The notes under the pieces: model-generated
Told to the model about the DNA's origin: nothing
The model's input: only the letters and a program-made list of their open reading frames with translations
Databases searched by the model: none
Position numbers and translations under genes: made by a program
Origin: Phoronis australis
Lineage: Eukaryota; Phoronida; Phoronidae
Direction of reading: 5' to 3'
DNA length: 64,000 bases
Assembly (NCBI GenBank): GCA_002633005.1
Contig: NMRA01000240.1
Location: forward strand, 1 to 64,000
Shown: piece by piece, positions 1-11,780 of the stretch
Numbering within the stretch: position 1 is the first letter of the stretch
How the letters are laid out: every line of letters starts with the position of its first letter

Positions 1-1295
1 GCCATTACTTGTTTGGTATGCGTGAACTTGAATTTTGCTTAATCTGAAGATCGCGTAAGCGTGAGCTTGTAATTAAGTACACATTAAAGAAATCTGGTGA
101 ATATTTTGTTCAGTGTAGCGAATTTCTGTAATTATTGGTTCCAAAAGCACTTATTTCACCCGCTAACTAATTATAGTAGCTTGAACGTAATTATTTGAGT
201 TGGTATTCCGAGTTCACGTAGGCCTGTATACGATCTTGAGATTAATTGAAACTCCAAGTTCATATTCGATACTCGAATCTTCGATTGACACTTCGTCCGG
301 CATCCATTTATTTCTTGGTGCCCCACACAAAATGAAAAATTAAGCTAAAAAAATCTGTATTAAATTCAGTTCATTATAAAAAAATTCGATGCCATGGCGA
401 AGGCTATTATTTGGGCTTAGGTTTCGAATAACTGTGTTTGCGTAAAGATCCGTTTCATGAAGTTTTTAACAAAAATGAAGCGGAAATAGTGCCTTTAAGT
501 TATAACATTGCCGGGCTAGGGAATTTTCATTCAGCAAACAATTTTTCAAAAAATGGTAGGCGCTTCTGAAGTGGTCACCCAGTCTTTTAAAGAAGTTTAA
601 ACAAAAAAATAAATAAATAAATTTTCGAAGTCTGTCTTGTCGGAGCTCCGTTTTCTGCTGTCATGACGAGCTGGTCGAACATATACCCAGTTGGCGTATA
701 CATGCGTAAAGAAAACCTTACGAATACACGCTAAGAGTAAAAAAAAACTGAAGATGGTTAAAGTTTTCTTGCGTGACCTTGGATTTGATTTTTGAGTTCC
801 AGGAAATGTTTATTTTTGAAAAGTTTGACCGTGGTTTGTCTGCAGAAACCCCGGACACAAAAATTATATTTTGTATGCTCAAATTTCGCTTATGAATCAT
901 GACAAGCGCAAGTTGAAGATATTAAAGTCTTGATAAAGATTGCTTTTGTGTTGAATCAGAAGCTCACGGGGGTTAGCCGTACGCTGACTCTCGTTTCTAA
1001 CTGTGTTAGTATTTCATCATTGCCATTGGGTAGCGTCTCTAAGCCTGTATAATTTTATTTTTGCCAGATGATGAGACCAGAACAATAGATATTGGTGTCA
1101 TTATGGTTTTGCTATGTCTCTTACCCATTTACTTATCAATCGTGAACATTGTTATGTGTTCAACACGTTTTGTCATAGTCATTTAACAATGGGACCTATT
1201 TCTATTAATTCCCAGGCTTCCATCATGCAAACGTTTGTATACTCGAAAACTTATTTACAACCGTCCTGTGTCACTTGGTCCTTTTTATTTCACAG
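1..1295. other. No recognised gene; probably intron
   Basis: AT-rich DNA upstream of the first cysteine-rich exon. I see no ORF with a recognisable domain and no upstream EGF-like exon. Because the exon at 1296 needs one base from a previous exon, this stretch is most simply the intron leading into it. Confidence 0.5.
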
Positions 1296-1418
1296 CCTAC
1301 AGTAAAGTCCAATGTGAGCTTGGCGGAACGTATTGTGTTGAAAACTACGAGTGCAAAGATAAGAAGTGCAAATGTAAAGAAGGTTTTTTGTACAAACAGT
1401 CGACTGGTGTCTGTGAAG
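1296..1418 (+). CDS. EGF/EB-like exon a of a transmembrane cysteine-rich protein
   Basis: This internal exon of 123 bp encodes one six-cysteine module with spacing C-x6-C-x5-C-x4-C-x-C-x12-C, including GGTYC and CKCKEGF. That pattern is typical of extracellular EGF-like or EB modules, whose cysteines pair as disulfides. The acceptor is ...TTTCACAG before 1296 and the donor is G|GTAACT at 1419. The exon begins with CC completing a codon and ends on the first base of a codon, so it is phase 1-1. The same CC start and phase recur at 4306 and 37043 on the same strand, which is my main reason to join them into one gene. Ligand and function cannot be told. The reading frame stays open past the donor to 1573, but the cysteine module stops exactly at the splice site. 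Confidence 0.75.
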
Positions 1419-2083
1419 GTAACTGCAACAATTTATCTTCCCTACTGGGAAATGTTTCTTTTAAAAAAATCAAAACTAAGGCCGGCAAGAGATCTTTTAT
1501 CTATGTTGTTTTTACAATACGAAATTCTTTTAGCCCAGAAATTGAACTGTCCGATTCATACTTTCAAACATAGCATTAAATTGGCTGTAATTTATCTAAG
1601 CTTTTTATACCCTAACTGTCTTAATTATGTCATTTTTTCATTGTCATATATACTCTCACTTTTTCGAGTCATCTCTTTATTTATTTCATCTCTCTTATTT
1701 AAATTTTCACCATAATTCGTCATTTCTTTATTGTCTTAATTGTCAACCTGTTTTAATTGTATTTTTGTTACGTATATTTAATTGTTGTTTCATTATTTCA
1801 TTATATTGTATTACTGTTTTCAGTTGTTTAGGGCCCTCTTAGAAAGCACTGAAGCACTGAAGAGGCCACCCTCATTTTAAATAGCACAATAACTAAAGAA
1901 ATAAATAAACAATAACATGAAGTGCGTTGAATACAGTACACGTAGGTTTCATGCGAATTTGGTAACACCACAATTGGCCTAAGAAAGTTACGCAAAAGCC
2001 GTATACGGGTAGATGTGTTACGTGTAACTATTGCAGTTGTACAGGAGTTACAAATAGAGCTTTTGCAATACATGTATGCGTGT
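1419..2083. other. Intron sequence, nothing recognised
   Basis: T-rich intron sequence following the donor at 1419. Short open frames here are low-complexity (Ile/Leu/Phe/Ser-rich) and show no domain. Confidence 0.5.
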
Positions 2084-2221
2084 CATGGGCGGTGCACCAT
2101 AGGGGGGCTGGGGGCTATAACCCCGTCTTTTCCAGTGCTGCGACGCCCATGGTCTGTGTGCAATGCATCACAGGGCGCTGTATGCGATAGACTCCATCTT
2201 TTCAGTGCTGCGCCACCCATG
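2084..2221. repeat. Dimeric short palindromic repeat, copy 1
   Basis: Two tandem, related units of about 70 bp. The first begins CATGGGCGGTGCACC and ends GTGCTGCGACGCCCATGG, so its ends are inverted copies of each other. The second ends CAGTGCTGCGCCACCCATG. The middle is G-rich then C-rich (GGGGGCTGGGGGCTATAACCCC). The same two-unit layout is found at 45926-46063, and a single unit at 26545-26612. This looks like a small non-autonomous mobile element. Confidence 0.6.
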
Positions 2222-2329
2222 CATATTCTACCGATGAGACCGGGCACGTAAATGAAACCACGTGCGTAAGTTGGCAAAACTTTAATGGAGGAACGTGACA
2301 CCAGAGCTGCGTTCCGTAGATGCAAGAAA

Positions 2330-3060
2330 CTCGAGTAACCGCAATATCATGCACGTTTGTGGCTGACGTCGCCTTGCATTACAAGCAGATCAGGAGGATG
2401 TCAGCGTGCCAAGCTCGAGTACCCAATCTCACTCCAAATGATGCGGTTAATTTTGGGCAAGATCATATTCATGCCATTGGAAGGAAATAGACAAGCGTCC
2501 GCCGCCGTCGGTCTTTTTTAATGTTCCTCTTCAATCGCATTGACAAGACAGTGTTTACGATGTTTGCCACTGGTTCCGAAATCGCAGGTCCAGATAGGAT
2601 CTCTGCTGTAAAAAACTGAGCAAGACCTTCCAGTTCCAAGTGAGGTATCGCTATCAAGGTCAAGGCCGTCCAAGTTATAGATCTCACAGTCAAGAGGCAG
2701 TGGAGATGAGTCACTACTTAGAATATCAGAACAGCCATAATCCTTGAATGGAACAGGAGATCCTTGGATATTCTTCTCTAGGGCTACAACTCGTTCAGGG
2801 ATCACCCAAAGGATCTCATCGCTGCCACTACCCTCGCCGAAAGTTGTAGTGGCCTCTGTTACAGTTGAAGCTGTCGAATCGCATGTTGCCGAATTCAACT
2901 GTTTCAGACTTTCTCCTGGCTTTTGTCACAGAACAGACGATCCATTACAGTTCACACTCTTGCGAGCGATCCAGGGACGATCCGGCTGTCGCCGCCGGGG
3001 ATTTTTGGAGAGGTGAAGTTCGCTTCTTAGAGATAGAGTCCGCCATCTTGCTGACGCACG
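2330..3060 (-). pseudogene. DIRS-type retrotransposon gag-like relic
   Basis: Minus-strand frames read in order: a Met in good context (near 3042) followed by a Ser/Lys-rich start, an acidic middle (frame 2898-2518), a segment with IVNTVLSMRLKRNIKK (near 2570-2500), then LPKINRIIW (near 2460-2430). The order of an acidic region, a basic helix ending in KK and a PKIN-x-x-IW motif resembles the gag protein of DIRS/Ngaro tyrosine-recombinase retrotransposons as I remember them. At least one stop and one frame change separate the parts, so it is a relic. A host gene fragment cannot be excluded. Confidence 0.35.
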
Positions 3061-4305
3061 GTGGTAAGCTGGTGACAAGGTCACCGACCTACACCATCCG
3101 ATAAAAATCGTTAAAAACGGTAATACTTCTCAAAATCGGGTATCAAGGACCTGGGATGATGGAGTTTTCTTCTAACTCAAACTCCTTCGCAACTCGGAGA
3201 AAACGCGTAACAATTTAACACGAATCCAGAGCGCGAGAAAGGTCTTCTGCTGACTAGCTTAGTAAAAGCGTGAGAACTGACTGGCTAGTAAGCAATGTCT
3301 TCTCATGAAGTCCAGTTGTCACTAAACAAAGCGAGATTGAATTCACCTTCTACATTTCCTAATAACGCAGATGTTAATCCACTATCCTCAAAATCTAGTA
3401 CAACAGTGCAATATGAAATCGCATTTCATCAGTTTTTCTCCCACGTTAAAACGTTCTTGTCGACGTTCACGTCTGGTCAATGTGAACGTAGAATGTAATG
3501 GTATACTAATTGCACACGAAAAAGGGATTTCTCTTTTGTACGCGTATATTTTTTTTAAACTTTCTTGTTCTATTGTATGTACAATACCATCAGAGCCACG
3601 AATGTGTTGAGTGAAGCTTTAAGTACCGGTACGTGAAAGAAGGAGGATCACAGAAGCCTGCGTGATCTATGCTATCAGTGTGAACTTTTTGCGCCATGGA
3701 AGGATCAGTTGTTAAAACAGAGGTCTACAACGCGTGGTGATGTGTGCTTCTCATTATTTGCACACTAGGGCATTTTTAATTGCCTTAGCATTTAAAAAAG
3801 CAAAAACAATGCTGGTGATGACGGCGATTGAGCAGGCTGAGACGGGGTGGTATGGGGGTTGTTGATGAACGTGACCAGGGACAGAGTGCCTCTGGACCTG
3901 TTGAATTAGGTGCATATGCTTGGTGAATTATGTGAACATGTCAAAAGTCAATACTGTACGACAATCAACATCGTCCGTCCTAGGTAGTAAGTCATACACC
4001 GGTACATGCCAATATAAAAGCACTCATCTGCTGAAGACAAATTTCGTGAATTATGTTAACAGTCCAGTCCTAATCAAATCGTCAATATTTTGAAAACTTT
4101 GTAAGGTTGTTAGGAAGTGACCATATAAGCACGTATTCTCTTTTCCATATGTCTATCCATCTTAGTATTGCCAAGGTTTCATTGAGCATGCTGTCAAAAC
4201 AGGTACTGGACCTCTAAACATGTTTTGCAATGTGAAACTTTGCGTAAATTAAGTTTGCAGAAGGAGAAAAAATAAACGATTTAAAATCAAACTATATAAT
4301 TGCAG
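3061..4305. other. Intron sequence, nothing recognised
   Basis: No domain-bearing frame seen. The stretch ends in the acceptor of the next cysteine-rich exon. Confidence 0.5.
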
Positions 4306-4422
4306 CCTTGTCAGATGTGTCGTGTGTTCGGGGAGGCACGTATTGCGGGAAGCACTCGACGTGTGCTAATAAAACGTGCAAGTGTGACAGTGGTTACCTG
4401 GATATCGGTGGAGATTGCCGGG
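4306..4422 (+). CDS. EGF/EB-like exon b of a transmembrane cysteine-rich protein
   Basis: This internal exon of 117 bp is too short to stand out as an ORF. It encodes one six-cysteine module, C-x6-C-x5-C-x4-C-x-C-x10-C, with GGTYC and CKCDSGYL. Exon a has the same leading GGTYC and C-x-C-x3-G-aromatic core. The acceptor is TATAATTGCAG before 4306, and CC again completes the first codon. The donor is CGGG|GTAGGT, leaving one base, so the exon is phase 1-1. It is probably extracellular and disulfide-bonded. An alternative acceptor, TCAG at 4311-4314, keeps the same frame and would remove three codons. Confidence 0.75.
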
Positions 4423-5284
4423 GTAGGTTGTAGTTGTTGTGTTTTGTTGTTTACACAGGCTGGCTAGACCTTATCATTATTGCGGTTTAGCCTGGTTGTT
4501 TACAAAGTCACGAGTCAACATTGCTGCAGAGATCCAACAAACCACTCCAACGTCTTCACTTCATCGATGCAAAGGTTAGTGGACGCTTGTCACCGTTTGC
4601 TATATGTGAAAAATAGCTCCTAGCCTATATGATGAGAAGTCGCGTCTGAGTATGAGGGGTTTGTCAACGGTCATAAGGCAAAACTACGTGACTGTCCAGC
4701 ATTAACCGCTAGCATTTTTGAGATGCGCGATTACACTCATCTGTCCATTTCCATTGCACATTATTTTACTTTAATTCATGGAAATGATGCAAGAAAGAAT
4801 TCAAATTAAATGTGTTGGAAAGCGGACATAAGCATGCGCGCACACAGACTAAAAATGGGGAGGACCTTAAACTAAAAAAACTGGTACGTTCAGAGCAATG
4901 AATTGTGCTTTTGCCGAATTTTGATAGTTCTTGCTTTTTTAGGGGACTTTTGTCTCGTTTTCAGGTTTTTCGGATTTTTTTGTTTGTATGGGAACAGTTT
5001 TGTTCAGTTCGCCATATGGGGGGGGGGGGGNGGGGGGGGGGGGCTCATTCGAGCACCACGAGCCCCCCTGGGTGTGTGCATGATAAGTTGCAACAACCCC
5101 CAACCGGTCATAGTTCGGTGAGGTTTGTCAGTGTAGGAGCGTGCGCAATAGGTTCAACCGTCCGTGTCACAGCGTGTTACCCTTCACCCATATACACTAT
5201 TTGCTTCTTCATAACTTTACTCTTTGACAGTATGACTCCAAACGACTGTAAAGTTCTTCGAGTGTTCTCATCAGAGGGCACCGT
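4423..5284. other. Start of a long intron; poly-G with gap base
   Basis: Intron sequence with no recognised gene. A G run at 5018-5043 contains a single N at 5031, so its length is uncertain. Confidence 0.5.
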
Positions 5285-5924
5285 AACAAGTATGTCATCT
5301 GCGCGGCAAACGACAAACATGCCCATGACCCCGGTTTGAAAAACAGCTGGGGAGTCAGTTTAACCAACTCTGAGTGCATTATGCTGTACACATATAAGCC
5401 TTTATGTGTTTTGATTGTCAGATGTTGTTTCGACTGTTCATTTCTACTACTACTTGTTGGAAAGCACGGATTATGTCCATTTGCGTGAACTTCCTACCAC
5501 CAGCGAGGGTAGTAAATAAGTCCTCAGTGTTCGGTAACGGATAGTGCTTTGTGTGTGTCTACTGCTACTTTAGATTTATGGTCCTCTTACAGTCTCAGTA
5601 AATANAACAAGTATGTCATCTGCGCGGCAAACGACAAACATGCCCATGACCCCGGTTTGAAAAACAGCTGGGGAGTCAGTTAACCAACTCTGAGTGCATT
5701 ATGCTGTACACATATAAGCCTTTATGTGTTTTGATTGTCAGATGTTGTTTCGACTGTTCATTTCTACTACTACTTGTTGGAAAGCACGGATTATGTCCAT
5801 TTGCGTGAACTTCCTACCACCAGCGAGGGTAGTAAATAAGTCCTCAGTGTTCGGTAACGGATAGTGCTTTGTGTGTGTCTACTGCTACTTTAGATTTATG
5901 GTCCTCTTACAGTCTCAGTAAATA
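5285..5924. repeat. Direct duplication flanking a single N (probable assembly join)
   Basis: Bases 5285-5604 (320 bp) and 5606-5924 (319 bp) are the same sequence except for one missing T in the second copy (TCAGTTTAACC versus TCAGTTAACC). They are separated only by the N at 5605. This is what an unmerged overlap or two alleles placed end to end would look like. Confidence 0.85.
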
Positions 5925-7285
5925 CATCTGATCCCATCAGGTTATCCAACCGCCATTATTGGTGGTGTTCAATCGCTGTTGTCAACTTTTGTCATGATGC
6001 GTTTACCCTCGAAACGATCCAGTTCGCTCTCAGTTTTGCCTTTTCAGCATATCGAACAAGCCTAGGTTTGAAAAGTGTTGTGTGCCTTAAATCCCTTAAT
6101 CGTACCGATGCCCGCTTCGAAAAGTCACTGATACTTTTTTAACGTGGCATCCAGGGTATGATGTTTCGCGAGTGCAAAAATATTAGACCATTCACGAGGA
6201 AATGCCTGCAGCCGACGGTCCGTCACCCTTAACTATCACTATCGACAACTCCGCAAACTGTCCTATATATTCCACCGAAACCGAAATTTCTCCCACGAGA
6301 GAAATTATTTCTCCTGAGAGCGCTTTTAAAACTGTATTAATGGACTTCTCGTATCTGAAACTGGTTTAGGATTTCTTCTCCACAGTGTACACGCTATGCA
6401 TTCCCGAACGTATGCTCATCTTTTGCGTCGGAGGACACGTAGTTAAACTTGATCGACGTTTTTGCAGACGTTTAAACTGAATATGGCCCACCAAGCTACG
6501 CGAATTTACAGTTATACGGGATAGGTTCATGTCGCAATCGCACCCTTTGATTACCTCTCGAGCTAATACCAGTTTGGCAGTATTCTTTTCTAAGGAGCGC
6601 ACTTTTTACGAGACTGTTTAACTGTATTAACAGATGCCGACACGGGAACAGGTGGGCGCAGTTAGGGTATGTTTTTCTATACTAGTTCCATAGGTGCTCC
6701 ACTTTTACAAGGTTCCATAGATGTCAATGACTTGAGTACTACCAACTATTTACATGACGGCTTTTTTCCGTTCAGTGACTTTACCAGACGTAGAGGGTTG
6801 TGAGTGTGTGATAACATCTAGCTTCTTTGTTAACTGCCAAGCACGGTCTTTTTTGTCTGGTATGACAACAGACAGGCCAATTGTCTACAAGGCTTTCAGA
6901 CCACGTGTGAATATTCAAGCCAGAGCGAACTGGTACATTCGGAAATAATAGATTGTCGCAACTTCGGTTGTAGTTGGGCAATTTTGACAATTCAGCATTT
7001 AAACATGATCACAATTTGACGAGGATTTCAGAAATGCTATTGGTTTATGTTCAAATATGTTATAACTTAACTTTTATTTTAGCCCAGTCAGGGTAGATAT
7101 GATCTTACTGAAGATTAGAGCAATTATCGAACAAAAGAGAGTTGACCCTCCAACCCTAAATGCCAGAATGGAGTTAATCGTTGGTCTAAGATATTGGCTA
7201 CAGGGCTGTTCTTCCCAACATATTGTGGGGCTATAGAATCGAACAAGTTGGAAGCAACGGGAAAACGCTGTAATTTGTGTTATGC
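5925..7285. other. Intron sequence, nothing recognised
   Basis: No domain-bearing frame. A short frame at 6754-6948 contains one C-x-C but no EGF spacing and no donor. Confidence 0.45.
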
Positions 7286-7760
7286 TCATTTAGCAGCCCA
7301 CGTGGGGGAGTCATTTAGAAACGTACAAAATTCACAAGTGGATGACAGTTTTTTAAAGTTTGAAAAGGTCTCACCAGGACGTTGATGTCGGTTGTAGAAC
7401 CTCTCAATAATTACCACCGGCTTAGTACTATAGTGATCCTTCAGAGCCTTTATCAACGTGTCCAATGTTTTGGACCTCGACGGGTCAGAGCTTAAAAATG
7501 CTCTAATTTGAGCATGGCGCAATAATGTGCACCAATTGCCAATAATGACGCCGCAACATTTTTACTGTTTGTTATATGCGTTCCACTAATTTTGAGCCTT
7601 CCCTGCCTCTCCCAAACTCTTTTAGCAAATTTGCCAATGCTCTCCTCGTTGAAAAGTGTAACTAACAGCTTTATATATCGGCCATATTCCAGGGTTCCAA
7701 ACTGACGAGCATAAAAAAATGTCAACTCCAAATGTATTGTATTGCGCATGCCAATAGGAA
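7286..7760 (-). pseudogene. Ty3/gypsy-type gag fragment
   Basis: Two overlapping minus-strand frames (7749-7492, then 7522-7286) together read like the capsid part of a metazoan gypsy-like gag. The marks are LLAIGAHYCAML, then KTLDTLIKALKDHYS, VVIIERFYNRHQRPGE and KLSSTCEFCTFLND. These match the usual capsid order (LLxxxGxxxYxLL, then LxxALKxHYxPKP, ERFxFxxRxQxxGE, LRxLxxxCxFG). A frame change near 7500 and early termination show decay. No zinc knuckle, protease or RT of this element is seen next to it. Confidence 0.65.
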
Positions 7761-7959
7761 AATTTCGTTACAAAACAACAATTTTGTAACGCGGTACTAT
7801 CAAGGACGTTAAACATATATCAAAACTTCCAACTTTGAATGAATCCCCATAAAACAAGGCGATGTCACTGGACCTATAAGCATAACAACTCTGCAGGTAT
7901 CAATAACACTAGTAACATAAACACGAGGGTTCCTTATATGAATACCCAAGGGGCCCCAT

Positions 7960-8370
7960 GGCTGAAGAAATAGTTGTCATTTAGTTATGTACCTTGGAAT
8001 CTGTTGGACAGGTAGGACATGAATTACTACACGCTCCACATCAGTGATGCCTAGGCCATCGAGCGTTTTCAGGACACATTCATGAAAGCACGTGTCCAAG
8101 ACATTTTTCAGATCCAAGAGCACAGCGTGAACAAGGTGTATCCTGTTCATGCTGGGCAGCAAGTAATCCATAACACCGGTTAGAGCTGTGACAGTGGAGT
8201 CCCCTGGTCTAAAACCAGACTGACAAGACATACTATTGATATCTGACAGATGATCATAACCTGAGAGTGGATGATTCTCTCTGAAATCTCCATGACAACC
8301 GGTAGTACCGAAATAGGTCTACAGTTACCGCATTCATTTCGTTTGTCCTCTTAAAAGATTGTAGAATTTT
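7960..8370 (-). pseudogene. LINE reverse transcriptase fragment
   Basis: Minus-strand reading shows CRPISVLPVVMEI (near 8320), then SGFRPGDSTVTAL and a degraded acceptor-like palm start, VHAVLLDLKNVLDT, corresponding to the usual DLxKAFDT. These are RT motifs 1-3 of a Jockey/CR1-like non-LTR element. The catalytic YxDD part is missing, so only about 130 codons survive, in two frames. Confidence 0.65.
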
Positions 8371-9408
8371 TAAACTGTTCTAGAATGAACCAAAAATCTA
8401 AATTCAATTTGTGTCATGCTGGTGAAGAATAGATCGCTCTGTCAATAACCAAAAAACAATAAGTGGCGTGCGTTCACTAATGGTAGATACTAGCTAAAAT
8501 TTAGTCACAGTCACGTGTTCTTATTTAAAATACACAGCAGTGTCTCTAGTAATCTAGCGAGGTCTTGATTTTTAAAGAAGTACCAAAGTTACCGAGCTGG
8601 GGGCTGTATGCTCTTTGTTCAACCGGTCACTAATTGGATGGCACATCTTGTTCGACGTCAGCTTCGAGTAGCAAAGTAACACGAAGATGTAAGCAGCCCT
8701 TAGTTCATTTCCCTAATCGAGGTAGGTTAAAATAAACGAGTGCATGGCTGGCCCTTTAGACTTTAGGCTCTGGAATAGGTTAGGACTACAAATCTGCAAC
8801 ATTTGAGGAATCGGCGTACAGAAACAAGTAGCTCGTGTTGCAGGCGCTTTTTTCAAAGTTTAAGCCCACAACATTGTAAAATCTGCCATACAGAAAGACA
8901 TTGTCCGTCGCGTGGGTGGTTTAAATTGAAATATTTAGCCCACACCATTGCGAAACACGTTATATAAGCCTGCAGTTGCATCACCTAATCAATACGAACT
9001 ATTGTTTTATGTCTAGTGTAAGTTAGCAAACTCATAACCTGTACGTGTACAACAGCTTCAACCAATTTTAAGTAATATAAAAGAGTTCGGAAATTCAAAA
9101 TGCAATTGAAAAGCACGAGCCCAGTAAAGATTATTTATTGCGTATTTCTATGAAGTTTCGTCCACCGTATACGCCAAGTAAGATAAGTTTTATTTCACTT
9201 GATCTCCCTAGGAATATTGACACTGGCATTGACATAAGACTTTAGAAAACAGATGGATATTGTTGGACGAATGTAGTTTGAATCAGTCCTGTACAACTCC
9301 GCACTTGAGCACATGTACCTAATACACCTTATTATTGATTGCTGCCATTTTGCGCAAAGGTTGCTGGAACATTATTAGGAGTCTGGGACATGCGTGTTAG
9401 GTATATTG
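8371..9408. other. Intron sequence, nothing recognised
   Basis: AT-rich, with no domain-bearing frame and no obvious repeat structure. Confidence 0.45.
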
Positions 9409-9947
9409 GAAGTGGACATTTCTGAGACTAGGAATGTGAATTTTATTTTACAAGCTAATGTTTAACGCATGTAAAAGTAAATACTTTAAGTTCATCGCAT
9501 CTAAATGAGTGCATAAATATTAATAGTATTGTCTACTTTGGATCTACGCCCATCGCATCACATTTTCTTTTATCTTTCCACGGGCTTAATCATATGTGGA
9601 TTTGAAATCTTCGATCTAGCGAACCACTGTGCCCCCCCCAAGAGCCTTGCATCATCTGCAAGCCTGCTTGCATTATGNGAAGTGGACATTTCTGAGACTA
9701 GGAATGTGAATTTTATTTTACAAGCTAATGTTTAACGCATGTAAAAGTAAATACTTTAAGTTCATCGCATCTAAATGAGTGCACAAATATTAATAGTATT
9801 GTCTACTTTGGATCTACGCCCATCGCATCACATTTTCTTTTATCTTTCCACGGGCTTAATCATATGTGGATTTGAAATCTTCGATCTAGCGAACCACTGT
9901 GCCCCCCCCAAGAGCCTTGCATCATCTGCAAGCCTGCTTGCATTATG
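9409..9947. repeat. Direct duplication flanking a single N (probable assembly join)
   Basis: Bases 9409-9677 and 9679-9947 are both 269 bp and nearly identical (GCATAAATATT versus GCACAAATATT is the one difference I see). The N at 9678 lies between them. The open frame that runs across the N (9529-9735) is an artefact of this join. Confidence 0.85.
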
Positions 9948-10119
9948 AGGCACATGGAAAGTACAACTTATTTAAGGGCCCCGTAATCCAATGTTTCTCT
10001 GTTTTCGATGGCCCCTTAGTAGTATGATTTGTTCTCAACTAACTGGAAATTTGATTTCAACTCATTTTCTTTTTTCAAGGCTCGTGATACCTCATGTTGA
10101 TCAGTTGTTATCCCATAGG

Positions 10120-11780
10120 TATCAGGAAAACAACTATGCAATGTAGACAAAACTCATCAATCGGAAAGATGCAAGACGTACAGGTGTCGATAAGAACACG
10201 AAGATGTGCAAGAATCACTTCAAACTTGCCAAACCATTCCTGGAATCCCTGCATCCTATTCTTTACATGAAAAGGTACAGGAACGCCAAGCTCTAGGGGA
10301 AATGGTCACCTCTAAAGGAACGACCATCATGGATATTAAAGATTCTAGACAGCTATGATTTCATGTTTCCCCATAACTTTATTATCTTTCTCACAGGAGA
10401 GCTCCTCAAATACAAATCATAAACAGCCAAAAAATGGCACCAACTGTCAGTCTTCAACAATGGATATGCAAAACATGAAAGTGGCATACCTGAGCATTCG
10501 ATTTCACAAGGTAAATTATTCAATAAGCATTTTTATAGTCAGCGGTCATTCGAAACTTTTGAGGAATTCTCACCGTATATTCAGCAGTTTCCTGAGACAA
10601 TATCCAACATGTCACACTATCAAAGAGTGAAGCAAAATTTACCTTCAATGTGATAACTAATCCCAACAAGAAGTCCAGCATCAATGACATCAAAGATGTT
10701 GATGTTTTTTGTATATGCGCACTGTGGTCCAAAATTACCAAACATTCAAGTGGATACTTGGTGAAGTGACTTATGGTAGTGGAAAGATGCACTTCTATAG
10801 AGGTAATGAAAAACTCGCTATGAAGAATTACCAGGTGAGAATCAGAAAGAAACCAGCAATGTTACGTAGATTGGGTTCTGAAAATGAACTGCTCGTGACT
10901 CTCATGCAGATCAATATTGTTTTCTGGATGACTACTTGGCTTTCTATTGGAGTTTTTCTGAAAGCACTGTGTCGTAAATTCTAGCCACTTGGATTATCCT
11001 CCTCTCCAGAGAATTATCCGAAATCATACATTGGGTACGGAAGAACAAGTGAAGGAACCATACTCCTAGTGCTTCAAAAAGTACGACACAGTCCGCACAC
11101 TCATTGATTGTACAGAAGTCGTCATCCAGAAGACGTTATTGGCAAGTGCAAATAGTCAAATGTTCAGTAGTTACAAAAACATCTGCCCAATTCTTGTTGG
11201 TCTCTACCTTGTCAGGAACAACTTCGTTTGGTTTCACATCCAAATGGTGACTGAATATCTGACAAGGAGCCCACGGTTAGTTCGGGGATATATGACTTAT
11301 CTGAGCCTGGCAAGAGAAGATCTGTAGTCTCTAAAATTCCATTTCCGTGGTGCTAATTACAACCTAGTGGTTACGAATACAAACACACATAATGTAAGTT
11401 CGCAACTGGACTCGACTTACTTAGGATATTAAACAGTACACAGTTCACCCCAAAACAAGCTGCCAATACAAAACGGTATGAATCCAATGGTCCCATTTAA
11501 GTTACCGATTTTATATAATGGGAACGGCACATCAACTTCAATGAAAATTAATGAAATGTTAAATCTAATGGTCATTGAGATGATAAAAACATGAACTACA
11601 GATCACTATTACTAAAAGTGTTGGTGTTCTTTGCTCGCAATTTTCGATCGCAAATGTTCAGACCCACACAGAGCGCTTCTGATGGAATAGTTCTGGCATT
11701 CCACAAGGGACAATCCCGCTTAACAAGAAAGACATTCTGGGACATATTGATGTTTTATGTGCAGCTTTGCTAATTGTTTA
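10120..11780 (+). pseudogene. THAP-domain / DDE_Tnp_4 transposase relic
   Basis: Three decayed blocks lie in order on the + strand. Near 10120-10290 a frame reads KMCKNHFKLAKPFLESL, like the second half of a THAP zinc finger (CxxHF). A middle block lies at 10709-10984. Near 11080-11325 comes YDTVRTLIDCTEVVIQK, then SSYKNICPILVGL. This last part matches the start of the DDE_Tnp_4 catalytic core (VRxxIDCTE, then SSYKxHNTLKxLVGI), with the first catalytic Asp in IDCTE. The second and third acidic residues are not identifiable after 11327. Stops and frame changes separate all blocks. A further frame at 11591-11773 is unassigned. Confidence 0.6.

Noticed and set aside
1235-1573. Whole open frame as a single-exon gene
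   Set aside because: The text before 1296 and after 1418 is low-complexity and the cysteine module ends exactly at good splice sites, so only the exon part is called.
4903-5339. Open frames running through the poly-G tract
   Set aside because: Gly-rich translation of a homopolymer with an N; the frame is not reliable.
6754-6948. + strand frame with GCECV that might be another EGF-like exon
   Set aside because: Only one C-x-C, no six-cysteine spacing, no Gly-aromatic after it and no donor in phase.
9529-9735. Open frame across the N at 9678
   Set aside because: It spans an assembly join and repeats the sequence on either side.
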